From assembly GCF_001423265.1 (NCBI RefSeq), contig NZ_LMND01000034.1, positions 62,001-126,000 of the forward strand: 64,000 nt of DNA, read 5' to 3'. The position numbers and the translations under genes were made by a program. Origin of the DNA: Methylobacterium sp. Leaf108 (GTDB lineage Bacteria > Pseudomonadota > Alphaproteobacteria > Rhizobiales > Beijerinckiaceae). Below the pieces are notes generated by a model. The model was given only the letters and a program-made list of their open reading frames with translations, ran no database searches and was not told the origin of the DNA. Below, one piece after another: positions 1 to 8,553 of the stretch (position 1 is the first letter of the stretch; each line of letters starts with the position of its first letter).

Positions 1-1310
1 CGGTGGCCGCAGGCCCGGCACAGGGTCAGCGGCGCGTAGCCCCGGCGGTTGAGGAACAGCAGCGCCTGCTCGCCCGCCGTCACCGTCTCGCGCACCGCGC
101 TCACCAGGGCCGGCGCCAGGAAGCTGCCGCGCTCGGGCTTGTCGAGGCGCATGTCGATGGCCGCGATCTGCGGCAGGCGCCGTCCGCCGAAGCGCTCCGG
201 CAGCACGACGCGGCGGTAGCGCCCGCGCATCGCGTTGACCCGCGTCTCGATGGAGGGCGTGGCCGAGGCGAGGACCACGCCGCAATCCTCGAGCCGGCCC
301 CGGACCACGGCCATGTCGCGGGCGTGGTAGTGGACGCCGTCCTCCTGCTTATAGGCGGTCTCGTGCTCCTCATCGACCACGATGAGGCCGAGTTCGGCGA
401 AGGGCAGGAACAGCGCCGAGCGCGCCCCCACCACCACCGCGACCTCGCCGGCCGCCACCCCCGCGCGCAGGCGCTCGCGGCGCTTGCCGCCGATGCCGGA
501 ATGCCACGTCGCCGGACGGACACCGAACCGCTCGGCGAAGCGGTCGAGGAACTGCGCCGTCAGCGCGATCTCCGGCATCAGGATCAGGGCCTGGCGCCCG
601 CGCCGCACGCAATCGGCGACGGCCTCGAAATAGACCTCCGTCTTACCCGAGCCGGTGACGCCTTCGAGGAGCACCGTCGGCGGGGTCCCGTCGGCGGGAT
701 TCAGGAGCCCGATCAAATCCTCGGCGGCCTGACCTTGCGCCTGCGACAGGGGCACCCGGGCATGGTCGGGATCGGGCGGCAGCGCCACCGGCTCGGGCGC
801 CAGCGCCACCGCCTCCAGGACACCGTCGTCAACGAGGCCGTCGACGACGCTGAGCGACACCTGCGCCTCCTTGGCCAGGGCCCCCTTGCCCCGCATGACG
901 CCGTCGGCGGCGACCGCGAGAACCCTGGCGCGCGCGGTCGTGTGCCGGGACGGCGGCTTACCGGTGGTGCGCACGCCGACGCGCACCGTCTCGGTACGGG
1001 CCGCCTCGTCGGGCAGCCGCAGGGCCATGGCCAGTGCCGAGCCCTTCGGCGCCAGGGTGTAGCGGGCGAGCCAGTCGACCAGTTCGCGCAAGGGGCCGGA
1101 CAGTGCGGGCGCCTCGATCCGCCCCGTCACCGGCCGCAGATTCGAGCCGGCGCGGGTCTTGTCGACGGCCCAGACCACGCCCACGGTCTCGCGCGGCCCC
1201 AGCGGAATCTGCACCACGTCGCCGGGCGCCAGCGCCAGCCCCTCTGGGACGGCGTAGCTGTAGGCGGTGTCCAGCGCCAGCGGGATCAGGATCTCGGCGA
1301 CGCTGGGCAT
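1..1310 (-). CDS. priA: Primosomal replication protein N' (PriA helicase), 3'-truncated by window edge
   Basis: PriA is a superfamily 2 DNA helicase that reloads the replicative helicase at collapsed forks. The minus-strand frame starts at an ATG at 1310 with MPSVAEILIPLALDTAYSYA and continues with VPEGLALAPGDVVQIPLGPR, the usual N-terminal DNA-binding region. It stays open to the window edge, where LLFLNRRGYAPLTLCRACGH is the conserved PriA segment that begins the zinc-binding region. About 436 of roughly 730 residues are visible, so the C-terminal helicase lobe is outside. The gene is divergent from the hydrolase gene, with 130 bp between them. The identification is firm; the start is the first in-frame ATG before the conserved N-terminus. 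Confidence 0.93.
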   Translation of the reverse strand, partial: MPSVAEILIPLALDTAYSYAVPEGLALAPGDVVQIPLGPRETVGVVWAVDKTRAGSNLRPVTGRIEAPALSGPLRELVDWLARYTLAPKGSALAMALRLPDEAARTETVRVGVRTTGKPPSRHTTARARVLAVAADGVMRGKGALAKEAQVSLSVVDGLVDDGVLEAVALAPEPVALPPDPDHARVPLSQAQGQAAEDLIGLLNPADGTPPTVLLEGVTGSGKTEVYFEAVADCVRRGRQALILMPEIALTAQFLDRFAERFGVRPATWHSGIGGKRRERLRAGVAAGEVAVVVGARSALFLPFAELGLIVVDEEHETAYKQEDGVHYHARDMAVVRGRLEDCGVVLASATPSIETRVNAMRGRYRRVVLPERFGGRRLPQIAAIDMRLDKPERGSFLAPALVSAVRETVTAGEQALLFLNRRGYAPLTLCRACGH

Positions 1311-1440
1311 GGAGGCGGTTCTGGTGACATGCTGGGGATATAGGCGTGGTGAAGGCTGACTGCGACCGCCAACCCCAGCGCGATCATCGTGCCGAGGCGT
1401 CACGAACGGCGAGCGTCCGGCTCGCGGGACCGGGAGCCCG

Positions 1441-2157
1441 ATGACGTCCACAGACCCAGCGCGGGAAGGCGTGCTCCTCCTTCACGGCATCGCCCGCCGC
1501 GCCGCATCCCTCGCCGGGCTGGAGCGCGCCTTCCGCGCCGCGGGATACGCGACGCTCAACCTCGACTACCCGGCGCGCAAGGCGTCCCTCGAAGATCTCG
1601 TCGAGCGGATCGCACCGGAGGTGGCGGCCTTCGCCGGCTCGGTCGCCGCCCTGCACATGGCGACGCATTCCATGGGCGGCCTGCTCGCGCGCGCGCTCGT
1701 CACCCGGCACCGGCCGGCCAATCTCGGCCGGGTCGTCATGCTCGGTCCGCCCAACGGCGGCAGCGAGATCGCCGACCGGCTCTGGCGGCTCGCCCCCTAC
1801 CGGCTGTTCTTCGGACCGGCCGGGGCGCAGCTGACGACGACGCCCGATGCGGCCCTGCGCGCATTGCTGGGGCGGGTCGAGTATCCCCTCGGAATCATCG
1901 CCGGGGACAGGAGCCTGTCGCCCCTCGAATCCTGGCTGATGCTGCCCGGACCCGACGACGGGCGGGTCACCGTGGCGCGCACGAAAGTCGCCGGAATGAC
2001 CGACCACGTCACCCTCCACGCCACCCATAGCCTGATGATGAACAACGCGACGGTGGTCGCGCAGGCCTTGCATTTCGTCCGGGTAGGGCGTTTTGCGACA
2101 CGGGCGGCGCATGGGCCGACGGGGAGTGGCCGGCGGACATGGTCGAGGACGGGATGA
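1441..2157 (+). CDS. Alpha/beta hydrolase (lipase/esterase-like)
   Basis: A 238-residue protein with an alpha/beta-hydrolase fold. HG at 15-16 probably forms the oxyanion hole. The nucleophile elbow is THSMGG with Ser77. A C-terminal DHVTLHATH segment could supply the catalytic His. LGPPNGGSEIADRL after the elbow resembles class-2 lipases and PGAP1-type hydrolases. There is no signal peptide, so it is probably cytoplasmic. Its last 19 bases overlap the start of the ABC ATPase gene in another frame, which suggests co-transcription with the iron-transport genes. The substrate cannot be read from sequence. The last 30 or so residues are Arg/Thr-rich and atypical, probably a ragged tail. Confidence 0.8.
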   Translation: MTSTDPAREGVLLLHGIARRAASLAGLERAFRAAGYATLNLDYPARKASLEDLVERIAPEVAAFAGSVAALHMATHSMGGLLARALVTRHRPANLGRVVMLGPPNGGSEIADRLWRLAPYRLFFGPAGAQLTTTPDAALRALLGRVEYPLGIIAGDRSLSPLESWLMLPGPDDGRVTVARTKVAGMTDHVTLHATHSLMMNNATVVAQALHFVRVGRFATRAAHGPTGSGRRTWSRTG

Positions 2158-3224
2158 TCGCGGAGCGGACCGGGGCGGCGGCGCAGGTGCGGCTGCACCT
2201 CGACGCGGTCTGCCTCAGCTTCGGACGGACCCGCGTCCTCGACGCCGTCGACCTGACCGTGGAGGCCGGCGAGATCGTCGCGCTGCTCGGCGATTCCGGC
2301 TGCGGCAAGAGCACGCTCCTGCGCGTCGTCGCCGGGCTCGAACAGCCGGACTCCGGGACGGTCAGCCTCGACGGGGTGGTCGTGAACGGGCGCGGCGGCG
2401 TGCCCGCCGAGGGGCGCGGCGTCGGGCTGATGTTCCAGGACTACGCCCTGTTCCCGCATCTCACCGTGGCCGAGAACGTCCGCTTCGGGCTCCACCGGCG
2501 GCCGGCGGCGCAGGCGCAGGCGATCGCGCAGGCGCGCCTCGACCAGGTCGGCCTCGCCGCCCGGGCCGAGAGCTATCCCGGCACGCTGTCGGGCGGCGAG
2601 AGCCAGCGGGTGGCGCTCGCCCGCGCGCTGGCACCGGGCCCGCGCATCCTGCTCCTCGACGAGCCGTTCTCGAACCTCGACCGACGCACCCGCGACCACG
2701 TCCGGGCCGACACCCTCTCGGTGCTGCGGGCGAGCGGGACCACCACCCTGCTCGTCACCCACGATGCGGACGAGGCCCTGGCCTTGTGCGACCGGATCGC
2801 CCTGATGAGGGCCGGGCGGATCGTGCAGGTCGGGAGCGGCGAGGATCTCTACCGGCGACCGGCCACGCATTTCGCCGCACGCTTCTTCACCGACCTCGTC
2901 GAGATCGACGGCCGCTGCCGTGACGGCGTCGTCGAGACCCCGTTCGGCCCGGTGCCGGCACCTGGGTTCGCGGCGGGCGAGGCGGTCCTCGTGTGCCTCA
3001 GACCGGAGGCGATCCGGCTCGCCGACGACGGAGGGGGCCTGCGGGCGACGGTCGTCGAGCGTCGGTTCCTGGGCAGCCGGGCCATCCTCGTCGCGATGGC
3101 GCAGGGCATGCCGGTGCCCGTCAGCCTCGCGGTGCCCCACGGCGACGCGACCGTGCCCGGCGACACGATCGGCCTTCGGGCGGACCTCGACGGCGGCTTT
3201 TTATTCCGCCGGGGAGAGGATTAA
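2139..3224 (+). CDS. fbpC: Ferric iron ABC transporter ATP-binding protein (FbpC-like)
   Basis: A 361-residue ABC ATPase of the iron/spermidine/maltose subfamily. It energises uptake through the fused permease encoded downstream. Walker A is GDSGCGKST (51-59). The Q-loop is FQDYALFPHLTVAENV, the signature LSGGESQRVALARAL, and Walker B ILLLDEPFSNLD, followed by the H-loop TLLVTHDADEA. After about residue 235 a TOBE-like domain follows, as in FbpC/PotA-type ATPases. The binding protein and permease encoded next fit an Fe(III) system. The gene lies first in the transporter, with a 160-bp gap before the binding-protein gene, which may therefore have its own promoter. Confidence 0.88.
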   Translation: MVEDGMIAERTGAAAQVRLHLDAVCLSFGRTRVLDAVDLTVEAGEIVALLGDSGCGKSTLLRVVAGLEQPDSGTVSLDGVVVNGRGGVPAEGRGVGLMFQDYALFPHLTVAENVRFGLHRRPAAQAQAIAQARLDQVGLAARAESYPGTLSGGESQRVALARALAPGPRILLLDEPFSNLDRRTRDHVRADTLSVLRASGTTTLLVTHDADEALALCDRIALMRAGRIVQVGSGEDLYRRPATHFAARFFTDLVEIDGRCRDGVVETPFGPVPAPGFAAGEAVLVCLRPEAIRLADDGGGLRATVVERRFLGSRAILVAMAQGMPVPVSLAVPHGDATVPGDTIGLRADLDGGFLFRRGED

Positions 3225-3292
3225 ACCCGCAGGGATAGAATCTTGCGCCACCACAGACCGTATCTCTGCGTTGTCGTGTCGCGAACTCTACT

Positions 3293-3309
3293 TTTTAAGT
3301 GTTTTAAGT
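3293..3309 (+). promoter_or_regulatory. AT-rich direct repeat upstream of fbpA, candidate operator
   Basis: The 8-mer TTTTAAGT occurs twice, at 3293-3300 and 3302-3309, in a notably AT-rich patch of an otherwise very GC-rich region. It sits about 75 bp before the start of the iron-binding-protein gene. The position suits a binding site for an iron-responsive regulator (Fur, Irr or RirA family). It does not match a textbook Fur or ICE palindrome, so the regulator is not assigned. Confidence 0.35.
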
Positions 3310-3384
3310 AAAAGAGATCGTGCTTGCGCTCCATCGCGCCCGATGCTTGTGAGCAGCCCTCGTCTTTTTACGAAGGCTCGCACG

Positions 3385-4413
3385 ATGCTCGGTCGGTTCG
3401 TCTCTCCCCTCGTCGGTGTCCTGGTCGTCGGCGGCCTGTGGTCGGCGCCAGCGGCGCAAGCGGCCGAGGTCAACCTCTACACCACCCGCGAGCCGGGCCT
3501 CATCAAGCCCTTGATCGACGCCTACACCGCCAAGAGCGGCGTCACCGTCAACACCTCCTTCGTCGAGAAGGGGCTCGCCGAGCGTGTCGCCGCCGAGGGG
3601 GCGCGGGCCAAGGCCGACGTGCTGATGACCGTGGACGCCGGCAACCTGATCGAACTCGTGGACCGCGACCTCGCCCAGGCCATCCGCTCGCCGGTGCTCG
3701 AAGCGGCGATCCCGGCGCCCCTGCGCGACCCCGACGGGCGCTGGTTCGCCCTCTCGATGCGGGCGCGGGTCATCTACGCCGACAAGGCGCTGACCGACCT
3801 CACCGCGGTTCCCTACGAAGAGCTCGCCGACCCGAAGTGGAAGGGCAAGCTCTGCCTGCGCTCCGGGCAGCACCCCTACAACACCGCCCTGATCGCGCAT
3901 TACCTCGTCAAGCACGGCTCCGAGAAGACGGAAGCCTGGCTGAAGGGCGTGAAGGCCAATCTCGCCCGCAAGCCGGCCGGCGGCGACCGCGACGTCGCCC
4001 GCGACATCCTGGCCGGCACCTGCTCCATCGGGCTCGGAAACTCCTACTACGTCGGCCTGATGCGGTCGGGCAAAGGCGGCCCCGAGCAGGAGACCTGGGG
4101 CTCGGCCATCAAGGTGGTGATGCCGACCTTCGCCGGCGGCGGCACCCACGTGAACGTATCGGGTGCGGTGGTGGCCAAGAACGCGCCCAACCGCGACGAG
4201 GCGGTCAAGCTCCTCGAGTTCCTGGTCTCGGACGAGGCCCAGGCGATCTACGCCAAGGGCAACTTCGAATATCCGGTCAAGGCCGGCGCTCCCATCGAGC
4301 CGCTGCTCACGGCACTGGGGCCGTTGACGATCGATAGCGTGTCGATCGCCGACATCGCCCGCAACCGCAAGGCGGCGAGCCTGCTGGTCGACAAGATCGG
4401 GTTCGACAACTGA
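3385..4413 (+). CDS. fbpA: Fe(III) ABC transporter periplasmic substrate-binding protein
   Basis: A 342-residue periplasmic ferric-binding protein. The N-terminus is a Sec signal peptide with a hydrophobic core and AQA|AEVNLYTTREPG cleavage context; the mature protein opens with the FbpA/FutA-type strand VNLYTTREPGLIKPLIDAYT. The double tyrosine in GNSYYVGLM corresponds to the iron-ligating tyrosines of FbpA. The start at 3385 is chosen because GAAGG lies about 8 bases upstream and the signal peptide begins directly. An in-frame ATG at 3343 would add 14 residues before the signal. The gene is followed 8 bp later by the permease gene. Confidence 0.9.
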   Translation: MLGRFVSPLVGVLVVGGLWSAPAAQAAEVNLYTTREPGLIKPLIDAYTAKSGVTVNTSFVEKGLAERVAAEGARAKADVLMTVDAGNLIELVDRDLAQAIRSPVLEAAIPAPLRDPDGRWFALSMRARVIYADKALTDLTAVPYEELADPKWKGKLCLRSGQHPYNTALIAHYLVKHGSEKTEAWLKGVKANLARKPAGGDRDVARDILAGTCSIGLGNSYYVGLMRSGKGGPEQETWGSAIKVVMPTFAGGGTHVNVSGAVVAKNAPNRDEAVKLLEFLVSDEAQAIYAKGNFEYPVKAGAPIEPLLTALGPLTIDSVSIADIARNRKAASLLVDKIGFDN

Positions 4414-4421
4414 CCGGGTCC

Positions 4422-6143
4422 GTGCTCACCGCGGCGGCACCGCACGGGTTGACGCCGCCTCCGGTGGCCGACCTCGCACGTCGGTCGCCGAGCCTGCCAG
4501 CCGGGCAGATCGGCTGGATCGTCGCGGCCCTGGCGCTGGCCGCGCTGGTGCTCAGCCCGATCGTCTCGCTGGGCGTCTCGGCGCTGGCCGGCACGGGCGA
4601 GCTCTGGCCGCATCTGGCCGCGCATGTCCTGCCCCAGGCCCTGCGCGACACCGGGCTGCTGCTGGCCGGCGTCGGCATCCTCGTCGTCGTCATCGGGGCG
4701 GGCAGCGCCTGGCTGGTCTCGGCCTACGCCTTTCCCGGCCGCCGCTGGCTGGAAGCCGGATTGCTGCTGCCGCTGGCGGTGCCGACCTACATCGTGGCCT
4801 TCGCCTACCTCGACCTGATGCACCCGATCGGACCGGTGCAATCGACCCTGCGGGCCGCCCTCGGCATCGCGCGGCCCGGCGACCTCGTGCTGCCGGACCT
4901 GCGCTCGATGCCCGGCTGCATCGTGCTCCTCGCCTTCGTCCTCTACCCCTACGTCTACCTGCCGACCCGGGCGCTGTTCCTGATGCAGGCCGGCGGCCTC
5001 GTGGAAGCGGCCCGCTCCCTCGGGCGGGCGCCGTCGGCCGTCTTCCTCACCGTGGCGCTGCCGCTGGCGCGGCCCGCCATCGCGGTGGGGGTGAGCCTCG
5101 CGCTGATGGAAGCGCTCAACGACGTCGGCGCGGCGGAATTCCTCGGCGTCCGCACCCTGACGGTCCAGGTCTACGCCACCTGGATCAACCGGTCCGACCT
5201 GCCGGGTGCGGCCCAGATCGCCCTCGTGATGCTCGCCCTCGTCCTCGCCCTGGTGGCGGCCGAGCGCTGGGCCCGGCGCGGCCGGGGCTACGCCGCCACG
5301 GCGCGCGCGCCCCGGTCCATGGTGCGGCAGGAGCTCACGGGCGCCCGCGCCGCCCTCGCCTTCGGCCTCGGGCTGTTGCCGGTCGCGATCGGCTTCCTGA
5401 TCCCGGCGGCCTATCTCGCCGCCGGCGCGGTCTCGCGCATCACCAGGGTCGGCCTGCCGCCGACGCTGTCGACCGAAGTGGCCAACACCGTGCTCTATGC
5501 CGCCATCGCCACGGCGATCGCCACCGTGATCGGATTCCTGGTGGCGGCGGCCCCCCGCCTCGCCTCGCCGCGCATCGGCGGCGCCCTCATCCGCATCGCC
5601 AGCCTCGGTTACGCCCTGCCGGGCACGATCCTCGCCGTGGGATTGCTCACTCCCCTGGCGCTGATGGATGCCGGGCTCTCGCGCATCACCGAGGCGCTGT
5701 TCGGGGCGAGCCCCGCCCTGATCGGCCTCGGCACGGGCGGCGCCCTCGTCACCGCCTACCTGGTGCGCTTCCTCGGCGTCGGCATCGGCACCTGCGAGGC
5801 CGGTCTGGCGCGGGTGCCCGCCAGCATGCCCGATGCCGCGCGCATGCTCGGGCGTGGCCCGGCCGCGACGGTGCGGCAGGTGCAACTGCCCCTCGCCTGG
5901 CCGGCGCTGGTGAGCGGCGCGCTCCTCGTGTTCGTCGATTGCGTCAAGGAACTGCCGGCGACGCTGCTCCTGCGCCCGCTCAACGTCGAGACGCTGGCGA
6001 CGCATCTCTACGGCGAAGCGGCACGGGGCACCTACGAGGACGGCACGGTGGCCGCCCTCCTCATCGTCCTCGTCGGGCTGGTGCCGGTGGCGGTGCTGCT
6101 GCGCCTCGACGGGCGCGGACGCCGCGTTTCGGTCGATCCGTAG
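4422..6143 (+). CDS. fbpB: Fe(III) ABC transporter permease, fused two-domain (FbpB-like)
   Basis: A 573-residue inner-membrane permease with two binding-protein-dependent transport modules in one chain, the normal FbpB/AfuB architecture. The first EAA-like loop is EAARSLGRAPSAVFLTVALP and the second DAARMLGRGPAATVRQVQLP; both contact the ATPase. About 12 membrane segments are visible, including AALALAALVLSPIVSLGVSA near the N-terminus. Translation starts at a GTG at 4422. It completes the ATPase, binding protein, permease operon and is followed by tRNA-Val. Confidence 0.88.
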   Translation: MLTAAAPHGLTPPPVADLARRSPSLPAGQIGWIVAALALAALVLSPIVSLGVSALAGTGELWPHLAAHVLPQALRDTGLLLAGVGILVVVIGAGSAWLVSAYAFPGRRWLEAGLLLPLAVPTYIVAFAYLDLMHPIGPVQSTLRAALGIARPGDLVLPDLRSMPGCIVLLAFVLYPYVYLPTRALFLMQAGGLVEAARSLGRAPSAVFLTVALPLARPAIAVGVSLALMEALNDVGAAEFLGVRTLTVQVYATWINRSDLPGAAQIALVMLALVLALVAAERWARRGRGYAATARAPRSMVRQELTGARAALAFGLGLLPVAIGFLIPAAYLAAGAVSRITRVGLPPTLSTEVANTVLYAAIATAIATVIGFLVAAAPRLASPRIGGALIRIASLGYALPGTILAVGLLTPLALMDAGLSRITEALFGASPALIGLGTGGALVTAYLVRFLGVGIGTCEAGLARVPASMPDAARMLGRGPAATVRQVQLPLAWPALVSGALLVFVDCVKELPATLLLRPLNVETLATHLYGEAARGTYEDGTVAALLIVLVGLVPVAVLLRLDGRGRRVSVDP

Positions 6144-6197
6144 CGCGATCCGCCCTTGACGGGCCGGGTTTGCCCGCCCTAGAAGGCGCCACGGTCC

Positions 6198-6272
6198 GGG
6201 TGCGTAGCTCAGCGGGAGAGCATTCGCTTCACACGCGAAGGGTCACAGGTTCGATCCCTGTCGCGCCCACCA
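6198..6272 (+). tRNA. tRNA-Val (anticodon CAC)
   Basis: A 75-base cloverleaf with encoded CCA. The acceptor stem GGGTGCG pairs with CGCGCCC (one G-U) and the discriminator base is A6269. The D-arm contains GTAGCTCAGCGGGAGAG. The anticodon stem TTCGC/GCGAA closes a 7-base loop TTCACAC, giving anticodon CAC, read as valine. The T-arm contains GGTTCGATCC. The gph gene on the opposite strand ends 7 bp after it. Confidence 0.97.
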
Positions 6273-6279
6273 TTTCCCC

Positions 6280-6969
6280 TCACGCCGCCTCGTCGAGGGG
6301 GACGAGGGCCGTGACCGCCTCCACCAGATCGTCGAAGTGCGAGATCACCCGGTCGGCCCCAAGGGCATCGACCGGCGTATCGGTGTAGCCGAAGGTCACC
6401 CCCACCACCGGGATTCCGGCCGCCTTGGCCGCGTCGATGTCGGCGCGGGAATCGCCCACCATCACCGCCCGTGCGGGATCGCCTCCGGCCCGGGCGACCG
6501 TGAGCGTGATGTGGCGCGGGTCGGGCTTGAAATACGGGAAGGTCTCACGGCCGCAGATGGTGGCGAAGCGATCGGCGACGCCGAGCAGCGTCAAGAGTTC
6601 GACCGCATGACGCTCGTACTTATTGGTGCAGACCGCCAGGCGATAGCCCCGCGCCGCCAGGGCATCGAGCGCTTGCACCACGCCCGGGTAGAGATGCGAC
6701 TCGACGCACAGGTTCCGGCCGTAATGCGCGATGAAATCGGCGAACAGGGTCTCCAGCCGCTCGGGCGTCAGGTCTCGGCCCGCAGCGGAGAAGCCGCGCT
6801 GGATCAAGGCCTTGGCCCCCGCCCCGATCATGTCGCGGGCCTCGTCGAGGGGAAGCTGGCCCAAGCCCTCGCGGGCGAGGATCGCGTTGAGGGTGCCCAC
6901 GAGGTCGCCGGCGGTCTCGGCCAGGGTGCCGTCGAGGTCGAACACGGCGATGGGCGGCAAGCTCGTCAT
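6280..6969 (-). CDS. gph: Phosphoglycolate phosphatase (HAD family)
   Basis: A 229-residue HAD hydrolase of the Gph type, which dephosphorylates 2-phosphoglycolate from DNA repair or oxygenase side reactions. Motif I is FDLDGTLAETAGDL with the nucleophile and acid aspartates. Motif II is AVCTNKY. Motif III/IV is FKPDPRHITLTV followed by VMVGDSRADIDAAKAAG. A cap domain lies between motifs I and II. The start is the ATG at 6969 (MTSLPPIAVFDLDGTL), which places motif I 8 residues from the N-terminus as usual. Other HAD phosphatases are possible, but Gph is the best fit. Confidence 0.88.
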   Translation of the reverse strand: MTSLPPIAVFDLDGTLAETAGDLVGTLNAILAREGLGQLPLDEARDMIGAGAKALIQRGFSAAGRDLTPERLETLFADFIAHYGRNLCVESHLYPGVVQALDALAARGYRLAVCTNKYERHAVELLTLLGVADRFATICGRETFPYFKPDPRHITLTVARAGGDPARAVMVGDSRADIDAAKAAGIPVVGVTFGYTDTPVDALGADRVISHFDDLVEAVTALVPLDEAA

Positions 6970-7081
6970 GGGGTCTCGCGCTGTCTGTGGAGGAAGCCCT
7001 TGGCTAGCGGGGGGGGCGACACCGATCAAGGCTCGCACCGGAGGGTCACGGTTGCGCCGCAAGGGGCCGCTAGCGCTCCTG

Positions 7082-7100
7082 CCGTTGCGCAAAGGGTCAC
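7082..7100 (+). repeat. 19-nt dispersed motif with TTGCGCAA palindrome, copy 1
   Basis: CCGTTGCGCAAAGGGTCAC lies 13 bases before the start of the exported hypothetical gene at 7114. An 18-of-19 match occurs at 50971-50989, upstream of the LOV kinase gene. The core TTGCGCAA is a perfect palindrome. Function unknown; it could be a shared operator. Confidence 0.4.
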
Positions 7101-7113
7101 TCGGGGCAAGGCG

Positions 7114-7632
7114 ATGATGGACAGGGCGACGGAACGGGGCCGGCCTCGCGGTGACGGCGGCGCGGCGCGGCGCGGAAGCGGTCGCGGCCTCGCCTGGGGG
7201 GTCTGCGCCGTGCTCGCGGCCGGCCCGGCGCTCGCCGGCTCCTACGAGTTCGTGCCGGCCCCCCAGATCGACCTCAACCGCGTCTACCGGGTCGATCGGG
7301 TGACCGGCGAGGTCACCTCCTGCCAGTACGGCCTGCGCGAAGGCGCGGTCGGCAGCGTCGGCGTCACGGTCTGCTACGGCGCGGGCGAGGGCGCGAGCGC
7401 GCAGGTCGCCTCCGAATACGGCCTCGTCGCCACCCGCCACAGCCGCGAGGCGGGCGTGTTCCGCGTCAACTACCGCACCGGCGAGATGAGCATCTGCTAC
7501 GTCCAGACGCAGAAGGACGCGGTGGTCTGCACCGCCCAGGCCAATCCGCCGGCGGCCGACGAGGGACCCGCCGCGGGCGGCGCGAACCAACGCTCCGTCC
7601 CGAGCGTGACCCCGCCGCAGGGACGTCCCTAA
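7114..7632 (+). CDS. Exported hypothetical protein
   Basis: A 172-residue protein of unknown function. An Arg/Gly-rich N-terminus is followed by GLAWGVCAVLAAGPALAGSY, a plausible signal peptide ending at ALA|GS. The mature part has two related segments, VYRVDRVTGEVTSCQYG and VFRVNYRTGEMSICYVQT, each with a conserved RxTGExxxC pattern, so it looks like an internal duplication forming a small beta-rich periplasmic domain. The C-terminus is Pro/Gly-rich. Two ATG codons are adjacent (7114 and 7117). I do not recognise the family. Confidence 0.72.
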   Translation: MMDRATERGRPRGDGGAARRGSGRGLAWGVCAVLAAGPALAGSYEFVPAPQIDLNRVYRVDRVTGEVTSCQYGLREGAVGSVGVTVCYGAGEGASAQVASEYGLVATRHSREAGVFRVNYRTGEMSICYVQTQKDAVVCTAQANPPAADEGPAAGGANQRSVPSVTPPQGRP

Positions 7633-7769
7633 AGCCGGCCGCGCAGGCCCGAGGCCGGGCTTGGGCGTTTGCCGGGTCCCGCAGCCATGCTAGGGCCAGC
7701 CGACCGTCACGACGAGCCGAGCCGAGCCATGCACGCTTCCTCCCTGCCCGTTGCCGCCGAGTCGGTGTC

Positions 7770-8480
7770 GTGAGCGGCCCGGACCTGCGCCGCGCTGCGG
7801 CCGAGCGGGCGCTCGTCCTCGTCGAGGACGGCATGCGCCTCGGGATCGGCACCGGCTCCACCGCCAACGTGTTCGTGGCCCTGCTGGGCGAGCGCGTCCG
7901 CGCCGGCCTCGACGTCATCGGGGTGCCGACCTCGGAAGCGACGCGGCATGCCTGCGAGGCCGCCGGCATCCGTCTGACGACCCTCGACGAGACGCCGGAG
8001 CTCGACCTGACCATCGACGGCACCGACGAGGTCGACGACACCCTGCGCCTGATCAAAGGCGGCGGCGGCGCTCTCCTGCGGGAGAAGATCGTCGCGCACG
8101 CCAGCCGGCGCATGGTGGTCATCGCCGACGCCGCCAAGCATGTGGCGACGCTGGGGGCGTTCCCGCTGCCGATCGAGGTCAATTCCTTCGGCCTCGGGGC
8201 GACCCGCGTGGCCGTCGCGGCGGCCATTGCGTGCAGCGGCTGCGCCGGGTCGCTCGAGATTCGCCGAACCCCGGACGGCGCGGCGCTCCTCACGGACGGC
8301 GGCCACCTCATCCTCGATGCGCACCTCGGTCGCATCCCCGACCCGGAGGCCCTCTGCGCGGCGCTCTGGGCGGTGCCCGGCGTCGTCGAGCACGGCCTGT
8401 TCCTCGGGCTCGCCGACGGCGCGATCCTGGCCCATGCCCGCGACGGGCGGGCCGAGATCACCTGTCTCGGCCGCGTCTGA
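7770..8480 (+). CDS. rpiA: Ribose-5-phosphate isomerase A
   Basis: A 236-residue cytoplasmic enzyme interconverting ribose-5-phosphate and ribulose-5-phosphate in the pentose phosphate pathway. Diagnostic segments are GIGTGSTANVFVALL (phosphate loop), GVPTSEATRHAC, DLTIDGTDEVDDTLRLIKGG with the catalytic acid pair, and GGGALLREKIVAHAS. Translation starts at a GTG at 7770 directly before the conserved N-terminus. The DUF2059 gene follows 73 bp later on the same strand. Confidence 0.95.
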   Translation: MSGPDLRRAAAERALVLVEDGMRLGIGTGSTANVFVALLGERVRAGLDVIGVPTSEATRHACEAAGIRLTTLDETPELDLTIDGTDEVDDTLRLIKGGGGALLREKIVAHASRRMVVIADAAKHVATLGAFPLPIEVNSFGLGATRVAVAAAIACSGCAGSLEIRRTPDGAALLTDGGHLILDAHLGRIPDPEALCAALWAVPGVVEHGLFLGLADGAILAHARDGRAEITCLGRV

Positions 8481-8553
8481 GACGCGCCTGTCGTCGTCCG
8501 CTGCCATGTCGTTCGTCGTTCTCCCCATCGCAGCCCCATCCGGAGCGCCCGCC

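Noticed and set aside
4248..6005. A 585-residue minus-strand frame
   Set aside because: Antisense to the permease gene and dominated by Gln/Gly/His runs.
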